A DNA stretch of 7,137 bases from positions 1 to 7,137 of the forward strand of contig JAUYIW010000024.1 of assembly GCA_030688135.1 (NCBI GenBank), read 5' to 3'. Below the pieces are notes generated by a model that worked only from the letters and a program-made list of their open reading frames with translations, ran no database searches and was not told the DNA's origin. This stretch comes from Candidatus Uhrbacteria bacterium (GTDB lineage: Bacteria > Patescibacteriota > Patescibacteriia > UBA9934). Position numbers and translations under genes: made by a program. Shown one piece after another: positions 6,078 through 7,137 of this stretch; position 1 is the first letter of the stretch, and each line of letters opens with the position of its first letter.

Positions 6078-6180
6078 GGCCAGCTAAGCTGGCCTTCACC
6101 TCGCTTAGTTTGTCGAGATATTTGACTTAAGTGAAAGCTAAGCTTTCACGTCATCAAGATCAAACCGAGCTAAGCTCGGT
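6078..6180. repeat. Three palindromes sharing AGCTAAGCT, downstream of tRNA-Leu
   Basis: GGCCAGCTAAGCTGGCC (6078-6094), GTGAAAGCTAAGCTTTCAC (6131-6149) and ACCGAGCTAAGCTCGGT (6164-6180) are each perfect palindromes around one central A. All share the core AGCTAAGCT, while their outer arms differ in sequence but stay complementary. Each can fold as a 7-8-bp hairpin with a TAA loop (TTA on the minus strand). A weaker CTCG/CGAG hairpin lies at 6100-6117. The outermost base of the third palindrome is the last base of the encoded tRNA CCA. They lie in the tRNA trailer, ahead of the terminator. Confidence 0.8.
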
Positions 6181-6266
6181 GGTGCGCGAGAGAGGACTCG
6201 AACCTCCAAGGGATTGCTCCCACCAGCCCCTCAAGCTGGCGTGTTTACCAATTTCACCACCCGCGC
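6180..6266 (-). tRNA. tRNA-Leu (GAG anticodon), CCA encoded
   Basis: Read on the minus strand, the acceptor GCGCGGG pairs with CTCGCGC (one G-U), then comes discriminator A and an encoded CCA (6182-6180). The D arm contains AATTGGTAAAC. The anticodon stem CCAGC/GCTGG encloses TTGAGGG, giving anticodon GAG, which reads CUC and CUU leucine codons. The long variable arm GGGA-GCAA-TCCC marks a class II tRNA. The T arm GGAGG/CCTCT encloses TTCGAGT. All elements are intact and no intron interrupts it. It begins 7 nt after the stop of the LAGLIDADG gene on the same strand, so a joint transcript is likely. Confidence 0.96.
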
Positions 6267-6273
6267 GTTAATG

Positions 6274-6912
6274 TTATGTTAGTACGTTTTCTATCTTTTC
6301 ACGCTTACGCGTTAAGCAAAGAACGTCAGAAGAATAGTACAAAACCGGCAAAAGTGTCAAGGTTTCAGCTTTAGCATATTTCAATTGATATACAGATTGA
6401 GATTCAGCTTTTGTAATATGGCCACTGATCTTAAGATGTCGCTTAATAGTTTTTCTAAGCCAATCAATATGATTCTTGCTAGCAGAATTAAATGCTATAT
6501 AAAACATAAAACTAGATTTCCAGCGCTTATCCCAATATGAATAAAAATGCCCATCACCATCTAGGTGTCCGCGAAGAAAGTCAAAGAAGAATTCATCTGG
6601 TACTCGCATAGAAGACAAAATTTTTGACTTATTCGGCATTAGTCCGATTTTTTCAAGAAATCTGTAAAATAATACATCTCCGATCTGGACCCTATAGTAT
6701 CGCTTCTCTGTTTCAGATCCACGCGCTTTAGTGCCCACCTTATTTTGTATATTCAGAGCATTTTTAAAATGATTAATGAGTTCGAGGTCTTTAGAGGTGA
6801 AGTCAATATGACGCCTGTCATTCGATAAACTTCCATCAGCTACAATTAACCCAATAGCATATGCAAAATTAGGTGACCATTCGATTTTAACTTTTCCCTT
6901 TGGTTTTCCCAT
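6274..6912 (-). CDS. LAGLIDADG homing endonuclease, two-motif monomer
   Basis: The 212-residue product has two LAGLIDADG motifs: YAIGLIVADG (18-27) and FLRGHLDGDG (112-121). Their acidic residues, Asp26 and Asp120, would coordinate the catalytic metal ions. Family members are usually monomeric enzymes that cut a long specific DNA site to spread themselves or a host intron. The frame is open further upstream to 7071, but that part overlaps the transposase reading frame and a tRNA-like stretch. The start was therefore placed at the ATG at 6912, just before the conserved WSPNFAYAIG segment. No intein splice motifs and no recognised intron core are seen, so it appears free-standing. It is wedged between a tRNA-Leu-like fragment and a complete tRNA-Leu. 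The exact start is uncertain. Confidence 0.88.
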   Translation of the reverse strand: MGKPKGKVKIEWSPNFAYAIGLIVADGSLSNDRRHIDFTSKDLELINHFKNALNIQNKVGTKARGSETEKRYYRVQIGDVLFYRFLEKIGLMPNKSKILSSMRVPDEFFFDFLRGHLDGDGHFYSYWDKRWKSSFMFYIAFNSASKNHIDWLRKTIKRHLKISGHITKAESQSVYQLKYAKAETLTLLPVLYYSSDVLCLTRKREKIENVLT

Positions 6913-6956
6913 ATCGTTTCCAGTATACCTCAAACTAAAAGCGTCTACCAACTCCG
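6908..6956 (-). pseudogene. Possible 5' fragment of a second tRNA-Leu(GAG)
   Basis: On the minus strand CGGAGTTGGTAGACGC (6956-6941) looks like a textbook tRNA-Leu D arm. TTGAGG (6933-6928) follows at about the anticodon distance and would again read GAG. TTAGT and ACTGG can pair around it, but with a 9-nt loop and two G-U pairs. The D stem is imperfect, and no T arm or 3' acceptor follows, because the endonuclease ATGGG starts where the T stem would be. It could be a displaced tRNA remnant or a chance resemblance. Confidence 0.45.
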
Positions 6957-7137
6957 ACGAAGTCAACAGTTCAATGCACCACTTTTGGTGGTAGGTCGAA
7001 GAGGACTTCTTTTGGGGTGAGGTAACCGAGGACTTTTCTGGGGGTGTTGTTGAGTCTTTCTTGTATGTCATAAATTTGTTGATTTGAAATAGTTCGGAGA
7101 TCTAAGCCTCGTGGCAGGTATCTTCTAATAAGACCGT
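6957..7137 (-). mobile_element. IS30-family insertion sequence, right end (partial)
   Basis: The 3' end of an IS30-type transposase gene enters from the window edge. The outer terminus is expected shortly after its stop codon. TGCATTGAACTGTTGACTTC on the minus strand (6977-6958) is a plausible terminal inverted repeat, but the other end is outside the window. The boundary given here is therefore approximate. Confidence 0.55.
6971..7135 (-). CDS. IS30-family transposase, C-terminal fragment (runs off window)
   Basis: The last 54 codons read GLIRRYLPRGLDL, then QQIYDIQERLNNTPRKVLGY and LTPKEVLFDLPPKVVH before a TGA. This matches the C-terminal end of IS30-family DDE transposases (NGLxRxYxPKGxDL...LNxRPRKxLGYxTPxEV). 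In the family this follows directly after the catalytic glutamate region, so the DDE residues lie beyond the window. No frameshift is seen in the visible part. The intact end suggests a complete or only recently inactivated element, but that cannot be judged here. A different frame over the same bases appears as an N-terminal extension of the LAGLIDADG gene and is not considered coding. Confidence 0.9.
   Translation of the reverse strand, partial: GLIRRYLPRGLDLRTISNQQIYDIQERLNNTPRKVLGYLTPKEVLFDLPPKVVH

Noticed and set aside
6921..6950. Promoter for the LAGLIDADG gene (TTGGTA, 18 bp, TATACT on the minus strand)
   Set aside because: Only a partial -35 match, and the same bases are better explained by the tRNA-Leu-like stretch.
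6913..7071. N-terminal extension of the LAGLIDADG reading frame up to 7071
   Set aside because: It overlaps the IS30 transposase C-terminus in another frame and crosses the IS end. It shows no domain, and the conserved part begins after the ATG at 6912.

Overview
The window most resembles a chromosomal segment of an uncultured Patescibacteria/CPR-type bacterium. The reasons are compact single-domain genes, a pair of aminoacyl-tRNA synthetases beside a small bactofilin and a divergent lipid-kinase-like protein, starts without a Shine-Dalgarno sequence in the first four genes, and a LAGLIDADG gene next to a tRNA. This placement is inference; the phylum cannot be resolved from the sequence. UGA is used as a stop codon, so the standard bacterial code fits.

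Layout, + strand: a 5'-truncated copy of a structured repeat (1-95), tyrS (178-1386), argS (1473-3188), a 369-bp non-coding block (3189-3557), a bactofilin gene (3558-3929), a 114-bp spacer rich in GTACAGATC-like sites, and a diacylglycerol-kinase-like gene (4044-4793). The 369-bp block holds a two-armed array of GTTTATT heptamers, a second full copy of the structured repeat with perfect 18-bp terminal inverted repeats, and a possible promoter. Facing terminators at 4857-4881 and 4900-4936 separate this block from the minus-strand genes.

Layout, - strand: a radical SAM gene with an auxiliary-cluster (Twitch/SPASM-like) tail (4951-5949). It has a near-consensus promoter, a strong Shine-Dalgarno sequence and its own terminator, and it is GC-richer than its neighbours. 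Upstream lie a second terminator, three short palindromes sharing AGCTAAGCT, a complete tRNA-Leu(GAG) with encoded CCA (6180-6266), a two-motif LAGLIDADG endonuclease gene (6274-6912), a stretch resembling the 5' two-thirds of another tRNA-Leu(GAG), and the C-terminal end of an IS30-family transposase running off the window edge.

The left half is housekeeping (translation, cytoskeleton, lipid metabolism). The right half is accessory: an acquired-looking radical SAM gene, a homing endonuclease and an IS element around a tRNA-Leu locus. The least explained structures are the phased heptamer array, the structured repeat beside it, the palindromes downstream of the tRNA, and the tRNA-fragment/endonuclease/tRNA arrangement.
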